The position numbers and the translations under genes are program-made. The notes beneath the pieces were generated by a model that saw nothing but the letters and a program-made list of their open reading frames with translations, did not search any database and was not told where the DNA came from. From NCBI RefSeq assembly GCF_004208535.1, contig NZ_SGIS01000010.1:1-64000 (forward strand): 64,000 nucleotides of DNA, written 5' to 3'. Of the stretch, positions 63,106 to 64,000 are shown piece by piece. This stretch comes from Sphingomonas populi (GTDB taxonomy: Bacteria > Pseudomonadota > Alphaproteobacteria > Sphingomonadales > Sphingomonadaceae). Position 1 is the first letter of the stretch; each line of letters opens with the position of its first letter.

Positions 63106-64000
63106 ATGCCGATAGTCAAAGTCGATGGCGTAGAAGTCGAAGTGCCTGCCGGCGCAACCGTGCTTCAGGCGTGCGAGCTCGCGGGCAAGGAAATCCCGCG
63201 CTTCTGTTATCACGAGCGGCTGAGCATCGCCGGCAATTGCCGGATGTGCCTGGTCGAAGTGAAGCCGGGGCCGCCAAAGCCGCAGGCATCGTGCGCGCTG
63301 CCCGCTGCTGACAAGCAGGAAATCTTCACCAACAGCCCGATGGTGAAGGCCGCGCGCGAAGGCGTGATGGAATTCCTGCTCATCAACCACCCGCTCGATT
63401 GCCCGATCTGCGATCAGGGCGGCGAGTGCGATCTGCAGGACCAGTCGGTCGCTTATGGCCGGGGCGCGTCGCGCTATGACGAGAACAAGCGCGCCGTCAC
63501 CGAGAAGTACATGGGGCCGATCGTCAAGACGGTGATGACGCGCTGCATCCAGTGTACGCGCTGCATCCGGTTCGCCGAGGAAGTCGCCGGCGTTGAGGAA
63601 ATCGGTGCGATCTATCGCGGCGAGAACATGCAGATCACCTCGTATCTTGAACAGGCTGTGACGAGCGAGCTGTCGGGCAATGTCGTCGATCTGTGCCCGG
63701 TCGGTGCGCTCACCTCGAAGCCGTATGCGTTCGAGGCGCGCCCGTGGGAGCTGCGCAAGACGCTGACGATCGATGTGATGGACGCGGTCGGCACCAACAT
63801 CCGGCTCGATTCGCGCGGGCGGCAGGTGCTGCGTGCGCTCCCCGTCATCAACGAGGACGTCAACGAGGAATGGGCTTCGGACAAGACCCGCCACGCGGTT
63901 GACGGACTGGTGCGGCGGCGGCTTGATCGGCCTTATGTTCGCAAGGACGGCAAGCTGGTCGCGGCGAGCTGGGATGAGGCGTTCGCGGCGATCAAGGCAG
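63106..64000 (+). CDS. nuoG: NADH-quinone oxidoreductase subunit G, 5' part
   Basis: The first 298 codons of the large Fe-S subunit; the gene runs off the window. The [2Fe-2S] N1b ligands are Cys34, Cys45, Cys48 and Cys63 ([23 protein letters not shown]). [18 protein letters not shown] gives the His-Cys3 N5 cluster and [12 protein letters not shown] with LCPVGALT gives N6b-type ligands. ATG 63106 follows GGAG by 8 bases. Confidence 0.96.
   Translation, partial: MPIVKVDGVEVEVPAGATVLQACELAGKEIPRFCYHERLSIAGNCRMCLVEVKPGPPKPQASCALPAADKQEIFTNSPMVKAAREGVMEFLLINHPLDCPICDQGGECDLQDQSVAYGRGASRYDENKRAVTEKYMGPIVKTVMTRCIQCTRCIRFAEEVAGVEEIGAIYRGENMQITSYLEQAVTSELSGNVVDLCPVGALTSKPYAFEARPWELRKTLTIDVMDAVGTNIRLDSRGRQVLRALPVINEDVNEEWASDKTRHAVDGLVRRRLDRPYVRKDGKLVAASWDEAFAAIKA

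Overview
The window reads as a high-GC alphaproteobacterial chromosome, most likely Sphingomonas or a close relative in the Sphingomonadaceae. The basis is gene content recognised from sequence: a zapA / 6S RNA / 5-formyl-THF cyclo-ligase block, exosortase-A (XrtA) associated sugar genes, class II DAHP synthase, a MucR-type regulator, a nuo operon with small extra genes, and many short palindromic repeats of the kind common in sphingomonads. No marker gene fixes the species.

Bases 1 to about 15,184 look like one end of an integrated conjugative element or integrated plasmid. It carries a ParB-like protein, a small XRE repressor, an FecI-type sigma factor with its FecR partner but no receptor gene, a MucR-family regulator, TraD- and TraC-like genes, a Ti/RSF1010-like oriT and the divergent relaxase-helicase TraA. 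Its last gene is a 2,179-residue protein with a putative PD-(D/E)XK (Cap4/DUF4297-like) nuclease domain, a STAND/NACHT-type ATPase and a very long helical C-terminus. This is the layout of Avs-like anti-phage sensors and is the best candidate for a little-described system here. A tRNA-Glu gene whose 3' end points at this block is the probable attachment site.

From 15.3 kb onwards the window is ordinary chromosome. In order it holds: an HTH-fused class II DAHP synthase with paired operator-like dyads; cysS; a membrane protein; XrtA-associated glycosyltransferase and ligase genes; a DJ-1/PfpI protein; topoisomerase IB; an MscS channel; a PIG-V-like protein; a DUF2167 protein; a PNPOx-like stress protein; intracellular PHA depolymerase; an ABC exporter; ubiA; pmbA/tldE; a CysQ-like phosphatase; acyl-CoA thioesterase; a GT39-like membrane protein; a VOC protein; an FAD oxidoreductase; a ClC channel; an AI-2E-family transporter and tRNA-Asp.

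The right third is central metabolism and envelope: DUF2842, 5-FTHF cyclo-ligase, 6S RNA, zapA, gap, pgk, a TlpA-like protein, class I aldolase, glutathione peroxidase, thiE, a K+ channel, a DUF882 protein, an L,D-transpeptidase, an M23 peptidase, efp and suhB. It ends with the respiratory complex I operon nuoA-B-C-D-E-F-G, where nuoG is cut by the window edge. Four extra genes sit inside the nuo operon, all tightly or translationally coupled to their neighbours.

Intergenic DNA from 17 kb on is rich in structured repeats: cloverleaf-like three-way palindromes (31.56 kb and the gap-pgk gap), a ~200-bp element placed just after the stop codons of two unrelated genes, and several copies of a palindrome built on GAGCGAAGTCGAGG. 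No CRISPR array, insertion sequence transposase, integrase or rRNA gene was seen.
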